Shown: positions 24,799 to 37,029 of the stretch, in pieces
How the letters are laid out: each line of letters opens with the position of its first letter
Numbering within the stretch: position 1 is the stretch's first letter
Assembly: GCF_035083965.1 (NCBI RefSeq)
Contig: NC_089724.1
Span: 12,456,910 to 12,520,909 of the forward strand
Length of the DNA stretch: 64,000 bases
Origin: Branchiostoma lanceolatum
Taxonomy: Eukaryota > Chordata > Leptocardii > Amphioxiformes > Branchiostomatidae
Reading direction: 5' to 3'
Notes under the pieces: model-generated
What the model saw: the letters and a program-made list of their open reading frames with translations, nothing else
What the model was told of the DNA's origin: nothing
Database searches by the model: none
Translations under genes and position numbers: made by a program

Positions 24799-27699
24799 TT
24801 AAGAAGCTGATCCTGAGGTCCTGCAATGCAAATGTATCTATATATGAGAGATTCAGACCACAGTGTATAGTTCATATAGTAATCTATTGAAGCAAAGTAC
24901 TGTACTGCAAGTCACCCACAGTTACTGTAACATTGATATCGTTGTTGAAGCTTGGTTATCATGGTGACCTTCAACTGCAATTCCCCAGCACACTACCTGG
25001 TGGCGCTTTGGACTGGTAGTGGTACAAGTACATGAGCACAGCTTTAGAACGATCTACAGAGCATTTGCCATTTCTGCATGCAAACCTTACTTTGATAAAA
25101 GAAAAAAAGGATTTTTTATTACTTTAAGAATTAATATGTGAGAAATCCATTACATTAAAACAAATGCATGTAACCTACGCTAGCCTTTGCTTAATAAACA
25201 AATCAACAAGCACAACCCTTTGTAATGGCCTCAGCTAGGTGGGTAGCCCTGGCTGTACGTTTTTACAGCCAAATAAATAGATAAATCAAATCAAATCAAA
25301 AAAGCACAAACAGATATAAATAAAAAGTTGGCGTACGTCAGGGCTTACTTGGGTTTGGTTTCCTGATCTGTGACATTGCGGATGTAGATGGCGTCCTCCG
25401 GATGCTCCACATCCAGCTCCTCGTACATGTAGGATGACGCGATGGCGAGAACGCTGCCGTCATGGCTGAAGGCAAGGGAAGCGATGCTGGTGGGATAGCG
25501 GTGGAACTGACACAGCCTCTTCTTGTGGAAACCGTCCCAGATGTTGACAAAACCATCCGATCCTCCTGTTGAAGAAAGATTTTAACATCTCTAGTAAGCC
25601 AAACATGATTTCTTTCACCATTCCCATTAGTTTTATCTGATCACCTCTAATTCAAATTATGTCATGTGTACATATTTACTTATTTACATATGTATTTATG
25701 CATGCTATCATATAAATAACAAACAAAGCAATAGCTTAAGGTACAACAACTGCATATGCTCCTTAATGTTCCACACTATACCCTACAGCATATAAATAAC
25801 AAACAAAGCAATAGCTTAAGGTACAACAACTGCATATGCTCCTTAATGTTCCACACTATACCCTACAGCATAGAGTAGGCCCAGTTGTAAGCCTGAAGTA
25901 GCACACCTGTAGCGAATGTGTTGTGCAGGCTGTGGAAGGCGATGGCATTGACAGGGTAGATCTTCTCGATTCCGTCCTCCTTGATGCGATGACACTTGAA
26001 GGCATACTTCTTCTTCTGTATCTCAGGGCTGGGGTCTAAATACTCCACAGCTACCCGGCCCCTGCAACAACGTATGAGGGGTTAAATATATACACTATGG
26101 TTTTTTCATCAGGGCTTGAAATGTGCAATTTCCTGATGTCTAACTGTATCTAACCTACACTGGTCCACAATGCAACCACCATATAGCCAGTACTGGCCCA
26201 AAATTGCCTTTCATCCTTCACAGAAGCAACTCTGCCTACTTTATAGAGCTGGAGCATGTAAACTCCATGGACATGAGTGCAACTGTACTTACTCTATGGA
26301 GCTGAGCACATAGCCCTGCTTGTTGGGGAAAGCCCTGATACAGCGGGTCTGGTACTTCAGACTGGACTCTCGTCTCTGTTGCACGTATCCCATATTCCTC
26401 AGGTCCCACACCAGCACTCGTCTGCCAGCTGTTCCCACGATCAGTCGATCACCTGTAACTGCCATTGTGTACACCTAGAAGCAAAGTGAAACATAACCTC
26501 TTTTAGGAAACAACTGGAATACCCAAGTTTGGCCACAGTGGTGCAATTCTCCTTCCTAATGATAATCAAAAACAGATTCATTGCTCAAGCATGTAGCAAA
26601 AATACCAATATAGTTTAATAATGACTAATTTCAAAAGGTTTCGTAACTACTAATACTATTCCACACAAAAAGAGACCACAATCCTACCTTCCCTGGCTGT
26701 GAGAAGGACCCAGCGTTACAAGGTGTACGTGGGTCCCACAGCTTGACTGTCTGGTCCCAGCTGCCTGTGATGACCACATTAACCTCAGGACAGTACTCCA
26801 CACAGCGGATGGCTGCATCGTGGTTCCCAACAACAGTTTCTGTGTGCAAGAACAGGCAGGCATCAGCGCAGAAACTTACCAATACACATGTAGTTGTATT
26901 TTAAGCAACAATACAATAACCTCAATCTAGAACAGCAAATGAAATAATCCTGATAAACCCCTTCCCCTAATCCAGATCCTTTACATGTTCTTCCATCTCA
27001 CCTTGGCTTGTGTTCAGGTCACATGTCTTCAGCATCTGGTCCAGTCCACCACTGTAGGGGTGCACAGGGTCCTGGAAGGGAATAACCAAAATCAGAGTTT
27101 CAGCACAACTGAACAGCAACAAACTGACATAACAAATTAACAGGATTTACATGATAAACATAACATTTATGTGAATATATGCTGCAATGAATCAACTGAT
27201 TCTCTGTCGAGAATAGAATGGGTGGAGGATTTTGTTCATTCTCTAAGCTAATGTTTTCTCATAACTTTTTGGTGCTGATCACTAAACCTTTATACTAGAA
27301 GTTTAAACACCCTGCAGATTCAACCTTGATACCTGATCATCGGGTAACTTATCAAGGTTGAATGGGTGAGTCATCTATCCCATTTATTTTGAAAATTCAA
27401 ATCAATGTTCTGGATACTAAGACTTTGGAAAATACATAATTTGAAGTGCACATTCAGGTCAGTCTCTTGCGGAGCAAAACCTTCAGACTTACAAAGAAGC
27501 AGCAGTCCAGGACGGCGCTGGAATGTGTGTACTTGTTCCTGAGGTTGTTCCCGCTCACATCGTACAGGCGCACCGAACAGTCCCAGGACGACACCAGCAG
27601 CAGCTGCGAGCTGGTCGGGCTGAATTTCACCGCCGAGATGCCGTCCGTCGGGCAGTTGTTCAACTTGAACTCGTTCGGAGTTTCGGCAACAGTCGGCAT
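24799..27699 (-). CDS. BUB3: BUB3 mitotic checkpoint protein
   Basis: Exons are 27699-27493, 27071-27002, 26839-26688, 26474-26293, 26061-25907, 25565-25349 and 24820-24799, all GT-AG and in phase, giving 334 residues. The sequence follows human BUB3 closely: [89 protein letters not shown]. It is a seven-bladed WD40 propeller. In the family it binds GLEBS motifs of BUB1 and BUBR1 and phosphorylated MELT repeats of KNL1 at kinetochores. The C-terminus has two forms. Splicing at AA|GTAAGC to 24820 gives KPKTSGSAS. Read-through gives a stop straight after KPK (TAA at 25345-25347, 328 residues). The poly(A) signal near 23973 supports the spliced form. The ATG at 27699 aligns with the human start. 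Confidence 0.95.
25216..25301 (+). mobile_element. short retroposed element with A-rich tail
   Basis: AAGCACAA occurs at 25208-25215 and again at 25302-25309, a target duplication. Between them lies a short body (TGTAATGGCCTCAGCTAGG, then CCCTGGCTGTACG) ending in an AAATC-unit tail. This is the pattern of a 5'-truncated LINE or SINE 3' end. It sits in the last intron of BUB3. Confidence 0.6.
25709..25868. repeat. perfect or near-perfect 80 bp tandem duplication
   Basis: The block from CATATAAATAACAAAC to CACTATACCCTACAG is present twice with a period of exactly 80 bp, in a BUB3 intron. The lack of divergence suggests a recent event. Confidence 0.9.
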
Positions 27700-28553
27700 A
27701 TTTGTGGCCTAGTATGATTTTACCAAGAGTAAGGGAAAGGAAAATAGGTCAACAAAGCTTCCTAAAGTTACCCTCCCCCTTTGTTCAAGTTTTAGACCGA
27801 TACCCCCACTTCTCCCTCGACATAAGAAAGAGTCTGTTAAACTTTAAATCATATTCATAAAGTAAAACATGTATTCACTGTTCTTCACATACATGCAGAT
27901 ACGTTGGACAATAGTTATAAGACTGGCATATCATCACCTTTTTAAATCAACTTTCTCGTGTCGGTTGTTCTCAAAGATGGCGGCATCAGTTGGATCATAC
28001 CAATCTGAAACCATAGATAAACCATGAACAACATGCTATGTACAAATGTATCTGCAGTGTTCAGCATGATAGTCGAAATAGAAATTATTTTGCTGTATTA
28101 TAGCTCAGTTTTTGTTTTTCCGCTTAATGTTGTGTGTGTATATTACTTTATATTATCATGAATAAGCCACATACTCCCCCCCCCCTTTCAAAATAGAGTA
28201 TGACAGAATTTCCCATCATTCTCGGGATACGAATAGACCATTATCATCTATCTGGGAGGGGGGTTTACTGTTATTTCCTCTACACAAAAGTGATAAAAAG
28301 TGACAAATATGTATCACATACTTTATGGTAGATAGAAATATATAGTTATAGACATAATATAGGAAGAAAGGTTCAATCTCATTTGTGTCAGTTAGAAAGT
28401 ACAGCCTCATTTGGAAATATTTAACCCCTGTGAAAGTATATCAGTCCGGCGTCACCGAAACCTGTGTAGTCGTGTCGTCAGCGCGCGAGAGGTTTCCGAA
28501 CGTTTCACTTTCCAATTCGTTTTTCCAATCTTTCAGATATCTAGTGCGCCAAA
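27700..28553. promoter_or_regulatory. divergent promoter region between BUB3 and DUSP11
   Basis: BUB3 and DUSP11 start head to head 854 bp apart. AAGATGGCGGC at about 27975-27985 is a YY1-type element near the probable BUB3 start. A CG-rich patch at about 28445-28505 lies just upstream of the DUSP11 ATG. A short BUB3 5'UTR exon is likely around 27940-28000, but I could not define it firmly. Confidence 0.4.
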
Positions 28554-29347
28554 ATGCCTCCAAGGAGCATCCCAGACAGGTACGTACAACATATTGTATA
28601 AACAAGGAACAGGAAGGTGAAAGTTGTGTGTTTAGTTTGTGGACGAGGGGCTTTTTTTCAACGTGGCCACGCAAAAACCACAGCAGGGGAGGGCGTATAC
28701 AGTCCAGTTTCAGCAAGGTTTCAAGATAACGAAAAGCTTGTAGATGCACTCAGTGTAGATAGAAACTATGCAATCGAAAGTGATCACTGATCTTGAAAAA
28801 AGTCGTCAGGACCTTTTGAATGTTTTTTTTTTTTTTTTTCACCACTTGAGATATATATGTTGTTGTCGTTGTACTTGTTTCATCATCATCATCCAGAAAC
28901 CAGAGATCTGACAGTGAGCTGAATTGAAGAGCGGCCTAAACTGGAACCGGAGTTCCTACCTGGCGGAATCAACTCTTCTCTACTCTACTCTACTCATGAT
29001 ACATCTAAATAGAGCATCACATAAAAATGTATATGTAGTTTGAAATAAATTTCCCCATGTCCTAATGGGTATTTTCCACAAGTAGAAGTCCATGAAAACC
29101 CCTCCCCACTATCTGCCATCTGATCGTGAAGGTCTCACAGAAGTCCATGGCCTTTCTCCTCTAGCCCTCCATATCCTCCAAATTGCCCTTGTTTAACGTC
29201 CATTATTTCGGTAGACATTGTATCCAGAAAGTAACACCTGAATGATGAATCCATACAGTGCATGAGGTGAAAAGGAGCGGTCTAAACTGGATGCAATCCT
29301 ACCTGACCGAAGACTCAACTCTACTCTACTCACACACACACACACTA

Positions 29348-29387
<40 letters not shown>

Positions 29388-32300
29388 ACTATACTATACA
29401 CTACTCTAATGTTAACTGTGTTATATTTTTCCTCCCACAGATGGCTAGACTACAGTCCCATGGGCAGACAAATGGAAGGGACCAGGTTCATCTCCTTCAA
29501 AGTTCCTCTCAAAATGGTGAGTTCTATTTTGATGAACTGGGAAAAGTTTCTCCTGTGTAGAAAGCAATTTATACAGTGCCCTTCAATAGCTGTAATACAG
29601 TTTTGCTATGATTTACATGCAACAGGGTAGCATTTTCCCAGTTGTAGGCTGACATTGTAACATTGCAGTTCCAGATTGTAAAAAAAAAAAAAAATATTGT
29701 CTTGAAGATTCTGTCATGATATACTAGTAGATACTTAGTCTTAAACTTCCTTGCTTGGACCTGGTCATTTTCTTTCATGTAGCAAAAATCACAAGTTCAA
29801 GAAAATTTGCTCAAACTGCTATTGTTTTGTTTCAGGGCATCTGTTCAAACCTGCCAAGTGAAGACAGGTGAGATATTTTCTCTATTTTGTTGTGACCACA
29901 TTTGACGTTGGATGTCTCATCAAGGGGGGCACAAGGATCACTAAATATTGCAAGAAAATCAGTTAAATTTTATGGAAGGCTGACTGAATATGAATTGCTA
30001 TATTAATGGCTAGAACTAGTATGTCTTGTTTGTCATGCAGTAATGACAAGTCCGATTTATTTTTCCCCACAGATTCACCATACCTGACATGATACAGCAT
30101 ATATCAGACCAGGGAGCCAGGCTTGGGATGGTTATAGACCTCACCTTCACCACCAGATACTACAATAAACAGGTACTGGTACTGTATGTCAAGTAATGCA
30201 ACCTTTACTGTCCCAAATATTGTCATTTATGTCATATAATATATACCAGTAACCTGTATGGCTCCAAGACCAGTACATTAGAGTTTTTGGCAACTTTGAT
30301 GTTGGAGACAACATCACAAACATGTGTCACAACTGGATAGTCTAAGTGCAGTTATCTGTAATTTTTCTTCTTTTTGATACTGTCTTTTTTCTTCTTCTTC
30401 CTGTTGTCCTATATGGGGTTTTGACAGTACTATCCTCTGTTTACACTACAGGACATTGCTGAAGCTGGCATCAAATATGAGAAAATTTTCACAGCTGGGA
30501 AAGAGGTGCCCTCGGATGATGTTGTGCAAGAGTAAGTTTAAAACACATTGTTTGGTTCCAGAACTTATTTCCAAAGCAAATCATTTACTAGTATATTTCA
30601 CTTCACCCTCTGGAGTTTTCAGATTGTTGCCAGGATAATTTTTAAAAAGCACACATCCATGTATTTCCAGTGCCAAGGACTGTATACATATTTGTGTAGA
30701 GATGTGACGCAATCCAATTGAATGGAACGTATGCTTCTACATGTACATGTATCACACATTCACAGTTATTGAATGTTAGTTGTTTCTTTTTGCATCAGGT
30801 TTGCAAGTATAGTGCACAACTATGAGGCTGAAACTAATGATGGTGAGTGAAAGGAAAGGTTAAAATCAAATTTCATGTATATAGATGCAGCACTTGAAAT
30901 GCTTATTTTTTTCACATTAGATTACGTATTGCCTCTTCATAAGATGTTGAGTTCTTACTCGTCAATGAAAGAAGACAACTAGTTGTTAGATTGTGTGGAA
31001 AATTTAGTTAGATAAAATTTCAAAACATGGCCTGTGTTCACTATACGTGTATTACAACAATTTCAGCTTGCATGTGCACTTCTGTGCTTATTTACTTAGA
31101 CAGGCAGGCTACTGACTATGTTGTGGCTACAAATATCTTTTGAGGTGCATACCTTATATGGTTTTACAGATTGTAAATTTATAATTAAGTTTAGTTTAAA
31201 TTATAATTTACATTTAGATGTGGTTGTCCTTTTGCAGACAGCCTTATAGGTGTCCACTGCACACATGGAGTGAACAGAACAGGGTACTTGGTGTGCAGGT
31301 AAGAGTCATGATTCTGTTCAGCATTCATAAATTTTATGTTTCAGTTTTCTTTTCTGTAAAATCAGCAGCTAAAACACTGGGATTGTGCCATATCCAATAT
31401 ATAGATATGGTAGCAATGTACATTTACACTTGCCAATTAATGCACTCAAGTCCAATAAGGCACTAGACTGAGACTTTGTTATCTCTTCAATTCTGCCATG
31501 TCACTTGACAGCAAAGCCAAACTACATACTAACATAGAAGTGTAGAGAGTGAAAAGTGCCCGGCCCTTGGTTGCAGATCTGGAATGAACATCTCACATCA
31601 ACTGAGAATAAGGCACTTAGTGTTTGTTTAGAAAGTGGGAAATTTTATGCAGGTGACAAAGTTGCAATACTAATGTTGTCTGTACAAACCTACCCAGGTA
31701 TCTGATAGATTACAAGGGCTTCACTGCAGAGAAGGCAATAGCAGGTTTGTTCACGACTTGTACACATTATGTCCATAAACAAGTAAGTAAGCATTGTAGA
31801 CACATACAGTTGTACAAAAGTTTTAAATGTACCATGGTAGTTCAAAAGGAAGTAAAAAAGGAGACGAAACACTACCAAATTTTGGATATTCTGTCGATGC
31901 TACAAACGTATCAGTCATCTTTCACAATTGTGTTTCAATCAAGAGATTGCTTGCATTTCCTTTCTCAATAATTAATCCTCATTCATTGTATGATGTATGA
32001 TACAGATTCAATTCCCACTCAAGAGTATTTGCCAGCAGTTCCTTGGCATCTGTGCATTGTCCTGCTGATAAATTGCTCTGTCACGGCTCCTTTCTAGCTA
32101 TTGGTAGCTACATGTATCCTGAATTACTGATGATTAGAGCCGATCCATTGTTTGTGTATGTTCAATGCAAAGTTACAATTCTTTTTTACAGCTTTCAACA
32201 AAGCCAGAGGACATAACTTGGAGAGGGAGAACTACTTAGAGCATCTGCAGCAGAGAAGTGCTTTGTGAGTAATGCACCTACATATGAACCTTAGGGAGGT

Positions 32301-32863
32301 ATGGGTAGATGATAGAAATATGTGTCAGTCAGGTCATTTCTGTCATCAATGTGTCACTTCATCATATAATTACTTTGTATGTGTCATTGATGTACAGAAT
32401 ACAAAGTGGGGAGGTTGTGCCTCCCAAGCTACCATTGCCTCGAAAACAAGGACCAACAAGGGGAAGGGACCGACCGCCATCCAGAGAGCGGCGTTATACT
32501 CCCTACGACCAACGGAGAAGGGACAGGCATCGCTCAGGAGGTGCTGACGACCTCCGCAGTGTTCTTGAGGGTAGAGGACGACCTTATGAAAGCTTTGACT
32601 ATAGACCTTACAGGGACAATGGTTATGGCAACTATGGGAGAAGAGAACATGATTACAACCATTATTCCCATGACTATTACAGAAGCTATTCAGGGCAGAA
32701 TTGGGCAGAAGACAGTTTTTGCTATGAAAGTTGGGACAGCCACTCACATTCAAACAATGGATACTACAATGGAGACATGCATTGGAGACATTCAGATTAT
32801 GATCAGCGTAGTAATAGGTATAGGGATAGGAGTTATCATCAAAGTTGGAGCTATCGACGGTGA
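28554..32863 (+). CDS. DUSP11: DUSP11 / PIR1, RNA 5'-phosphatase of the dual-specificity family
   Basis: The ten exons are 28554-28579, 29441-29516, 29836-29867, 30073-30172, 30452-30531, 30799-30842, 31238-31298, 31698-31744, 32192-32264 and 32398-32863. All are phase-consistent and give 334 residues. The N-terminal RWLDYSPMGRQMEGTRFISF matches human DUSP11 (WEDYLPVGQRMPGTRFIAF). LGMVIDLTFTTRYYNK and the P-loop HCTHGVNRTG also match, with catalytic Cys127 and Arg133. Family members remove gamma and beta phosphates from RNA 5' ends in the nucleus and act on triphosphorylated small RNAs. The tail after about residue 190 is rich in Arg, Ser, Tyr, Asp and Gly (RRRDRHRSGG, RDNGYGNYGRREHDYNH) and probably disordered and RNA-binding. 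The ATG is in a good context (GCCAAAATGCC). A second possible last exon lies at 33522-33703. Confidence 0.93.
28915..29395. repeat. two copies of a short repeat with TCTAC and CA microsatellite tails
   Basis: AGCGGCCTAAACTGGA at about 28931 and AGCGGTCTAAACTGGA at about 29275 are followed by similar sequence (TCCTACCTG, then TCAACTC). Each ends in CTCTACTCTACTC. The second continues into a CA microsatellite (about 29331-29384). Both lie in the first DUSP11 intron and look like retroposed fragments. Confidence 0.5.
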
Positions 32864-33521
32864 TTAGAAGTGCCTTTACAGTGTACATTTTTTTAATGAT
32901 CCAAAGTTAGGTCTGTGATTTCTTGATATTTTGTGCTGTGAGTGTGAAACAAAATCGTAAGTGGTTTACACCACATCATGTTCGTCACTGCATCAATCTC
33001 ATCATTTATACTGTTAAACCATCTTGCTACTTCTAACACCTTTCCTGCTATTGGCTCAACCATGCAACGGTCTGTACCGATTACAGCAGTAGTTAGATGA
33101 GGGGTGGGGGGGTGTTGGAATGCATATTCCACAAGTCATAGCCCTAAGGTTTCCTTGGTTACAATGCCCTGTCAAAGTCAAACAATGTGAATCTCACTGC
33201 AAGGCATGAGACATCCTTCCTAAATGTAACTTCTAGAGTATGCAGACATTTGTCAGATTACATAACTCGTAACTGTGAGGTTTTTATGTTAGCTCGTATC
33301 CATCTGTGTTTAGCTACCTGGTCCCTATCAGAGAACCCGTCTTCAAGGGTACTGGATAGTGCAAGGGGTACTGGATAGAGCAAAGGGTACTGGATAAAGG
33401 CTACCAAAGAGAATAGATAGGGATGGAGACCAGGCTTAAATCATGCCCCATCTTGCATGCAATTCCTAGAAAAGTTGAGCAAAGGATAGGGATTTCTGAA
33501 TTTCACATATTTCCTTTCCAG

Positions 33522-33703
33522 GGTCTTCCTCTCGACAGGAACAGTCCCGTACACCCCGTCTTCACTCCGTTATGGGCTGGACGTTAGGTGTGGTGTTGTT
33601 AGGATACAGTCTGTATGTCCACTGGTATATGCAGGGTGTGGTAGAGGAATGGATTCAGGAACACATGACTCAATTATTTTCATCTAGATGTGCCATCACA
33701 TAG
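33522..33703 (+). CDS. DUSP11: putative alternative last exon of DUSP11 with a membrane tail
   Basis: A strong acceptor (TATTTCCTTTCCAG) ends at 33521. The following frame encodes 60 residues beginning SSSRQEQSRTPRLHS and ending SSRCAIT, with a hydrophobic stretch WTLGVVLLGYSLYVHWYM that could span a membrane. An internal donor in the previous exon (TTGAGG|GTAGAG, ending at 32570) is in phase 1. Joining it here keeps the frame open and gives a 297-residue isoform with the whole phosphatase domain, without the second half of the Arg/Tyr-rich tail. A 3'UTR-like AT-rich stretch follows. The donor is weaker than consensus, so the link to DUSP11 is inferred. Alternatively this could be the end of an unseen transcript. 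Confidence 0.45.
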
Positions 33704-35787
33704 ATAACTTAGCATGGCATTCTTTTAAAGTTTTGAGACACAAGAATGATAATTTTTTACCCAACCAAACTGTTTGCTTCATTTAGTATGCGCTAGAGTA
33801 CTTTGTGCCTGGCTAAGTTTCATTTATTAGTGGAAGATTTTACAAAGACTTATTAGTCTGTCAGAGTCAGTCCTGCCAGCCTGTTGACAGACGTCAGTAT
33901 TTATCAAAATGATTCTTGAAGGAAGACACTGAAGTGATTCATTTTTACTTTTACTTAATAATTTAATACTACTCATTGACAAGCATAAAGTTGATTGGTG
34001 TTGTTTGATATTATGAAGAAATGTATTTCTGAATTGTGCCAGAAATTAAGTAAACTCACATCTGATAAAGGCTGGATAGGATCCACTGGGCAGTACAGAA
34101 CATTTTTGGACAGAAGAAATCTATGCAATTTGCAAAGAAAACTTTGTGCAATTTTTGTACTAAGATATAAATAATGTACAGAAGCAAGGGTGTCATATAA
34201 TGACCTTGTTCAAAGCTAGGCCTTTCTCAACTAGTATGTCACTCTGTGTATCAAATGTAACAGTTATTTGACCTGTTTTGTGTATATGCATCTTTCATGT
34301 GGTCTTTATGTTCATATATAGTGTCTGAGAACGAGTATAAGTTCAACAGGATTTAATGATGAAATTTTAGATAGTATTATCTTACTACTATCTTACTTAT
34401 TTTACAAAGTGTGCTCCATTTTGAATATGTTCTTGATCAAGTTTGTAAGTATAGTCATTTGTAAACATGAAATCCCTTCAGTTACATCACAAATATTTCC
34501 AACCTTTCCCTGGGCAACTTTATTTTGAAATACACAATGTAAAATAGTCACAATACTTCTTTGGTCTTTGGACAGCTGCAGGGCACATTTTGAAATTAAT
34601 TGGAAATCTTTTAAACTCACACAGGTTATCTTTCTGAATGAAATTTGCATCTACTATGTCAATATTGAAAACAAAACAGCATACAACAATATGTAAAAAA
34701 AGCAATCTTACAAAAACATTCCAAGAGCATGCTGTCAAAACATTATCTCGTCAGCAGAGGTGATCAGGAATCAGTAGTAAAGTAAACGAATTATAAACAA
34801 ATGATTAATACAGATTAATATAGATGGCATTCGAAAGTACCAACCTCTGCCAGTGCAGTTTTCCCTATTTTGTAGCCCAACACACATATGAATAGAATAG
34901 GTATCCATTCTGGTGTAGGTGCGTCAAAACCTGAATTATGTTTTATGTAGTGTAAATGTACCTAGACACATGAGCAAACTGTGCAACCAGGACTCGTCCA
35001 AGGACAGAAAATTTGCTTGTTTGGATGGACCAAAATTTTACCCCATCTGACAAAAAAAATTGACATTCATGACATGAAATTGATGAAAATGTATTTTCTT
35101 CCCTTAAAAATGACAGACTTCAAAATGAAAATTCACAAAATGGGCTCACAAACAATGAGTGGGATGGAAAAAAACTTGCTGCCCTGCGTGGAACTGACAT
35201 AAGTTGTACATATACTTTCCACATACATGTTTCAGAGTGCTATACATGCAGCTATTGCTCAGGAACAATTCTGTCTGTCAAATGTCTCGTGCATTATTAA
35301 ACTTCAGCTAATGGAGCATTTTCTCATTTGCAAATTAAAGCTTCTGGATCATCCACTGACGTCAAAATGTGTAATGTCTTCCATACTTTAACAAAGCATA
35401 CTCAATGCCAAACTATCACCTTATGAATATTTAATGAGAAATTTGCTTCATATCTGAACAACAATCTACAACGGTAAAGGCATGGAACATGATATTTATA
35501 TGAAACTTTGAAAAAGGTTATGATTAACATGGTCCAAGAGCAAGTTGACACATTTTATGACTTATATACACTAAAATACAAAGTGTGCCGAACTAAATGG
35601 AACAGTCTGTTATCAGGCATACTTGATGTTGACACAACACTACCCAGTATGCCTGAGTTTTATTCTATTCCATTTGACAGATACTAATGTCAAAATGTAT
35701 TCCACATTCATTGGACAAAGCTGAAAAAAATAGTATAATAGCAGTAACACTTGCTCCTTCTCAATTAAATCAAGGAGGTTATATGAT
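33704..35787. other. intergenic and 3'UTR sequence between DUSP11 and the first K2P channel
   Basis: AT-rich sequence without a supportable gene. It holds copy 2 of the dispersed repeat (34985-35205) and a CAAGGAGGTT copy at 35771. Confidence 0.5.
34985..35205 (+). repeat. dispersed repeat, copy 2 (partner at 10170-10385)
   Basis: It shares ordered landmarks with the partner: TTGATGAAAATGTATTTT, TTAAAAATGACAGA, CAAACAATGAGTGGGA and TGGAAAAAAA. Divergence is substantial, so the insertions are not recent. Confidence 0.5.
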
Positions 35788-36001
35788 TAAATGTACACAT
35801 TTTGTAACTACCGTTTGAAGTAAGACGTTTCTGACATTAAGATATGCCACATATAAGATGCCAAACTGTCTTGTTTTTAAAAGCCAGAAATGTTTTAAGT
35901 TGTCATAAAAATGACAGTTTGGCACCTTATATGTGGCAAATCTTAATGACAGGAACGTCTTACTTCAAACGGTTACGGCAGTTACAAAATGTGTACATTT
36001 T
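35788..36001. mobile_element. foldback element with about 80 bp inverted arms
   Basis: The left arm begins ATGTACACATTTTGTAAC and the right arm ends GTTACAAAATGTGTACAT. The arms stay paired through CCGTTTGAAGTAAGACGT and GCCACATATAAG to a central loop at about 35864-35910. TTAA lies at the left edge, and TTTAA lies just outside the right edge, so a TTAA duplication is possible. No coding capacity. Confidence 0.75.
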
Positions 36002-37029
36002 AATGAGAATGAGCGTATAATAAAAGGACATCAATACAAATACAAAAAAAAAGTTTTTCCAATAGTTTTTTCACACTTGCCCCTTGAATCGTTCCTGAGC
36101 CTTCTCTTTAGTTTTCCAGGCAATCAACATAACTTGGCATGACATCCATATATATAGTGTTCAAGGTTGACAATTACAGGTTTCTCTGTTGCCTTAGCTC
36201 AACCACATTCAAGAGTGAATAATTGTATTAGGAGACATATGCTGACTTACTGGTAACATGATTACATTAAACCATAACATGCTGTTGTATTATATATAGC
36301 CTATAGGAACTGCACACCACCATATACATGTTTTATCATCATGCCCTCTCTTAAACATTTAGGAATGAATGAAAGACCCTTATTTTTATGCTCTTACAAG
36401 CTAAGTACAGGTTATACCTTCATGCTTATAAAGCAGAAGTTTAGTTACAGTGATATAAGAATGTGGTATCTTATTACATAATCAATAATTCATCAATGAC
36501 TAATGTATACTAGTATGTACAGGTTCAACTTCTCGCTTCTTAAGACAGCTGTAAAGGTAAGGATAGATGGAGCTTTTTATCAAAATTGTGATATAGGGAC
36601 ACCTGGATCCCTTCACTTTTATTGGGTCTAATTCACAACACGTGTTCTACTCGCTATCATGTCTGAGTACACATGTTCTACCCCCTACACACCGTTTATC
36701 TAATTGCATAAGGAATACTAATGTAAATGGTATTTCCTCGCATACTTTCATTATATCGGGATGGGAAAAATCACTAGTTTCGTTGTGAAGGTGAACACTT
36801 CACAAGTCAATAAGAGCTTCATTTGGATGACTGAAACAGCACATTACAGGGGCAAACATGTCTTTCCAATGATATCATGAGTAAAAACTCACTGTACATA
36901 CAGGAACAAGATGGAATGTTGTAGGTCCCGTCACACTCTGGAAACGCGACCGCGTTGTACTTCTTAATTGACAGTTGGGTGGACAGTTGAAGGGAATTTT
37001 GCTCTCGTGTCATGTTTGCTTGTTTTGTC
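36002..37029. other. probable 3'UTR and spacer of the first K2P channel gene
   Basis: AT-rich with no supportable gene. Minus-strand poly(A) hexamer candidates (TTTATT on plus) occur around 36366 and 36618. Confidence 0.4.

Noticed and set aside
32370-32888. 172-codon open frame antisense to the DUSP11 last exon
   Set aside because: It is the mirror of the Arg/Tyr/Asp-rich coding frame. The sense frame is explained by DUSP11.
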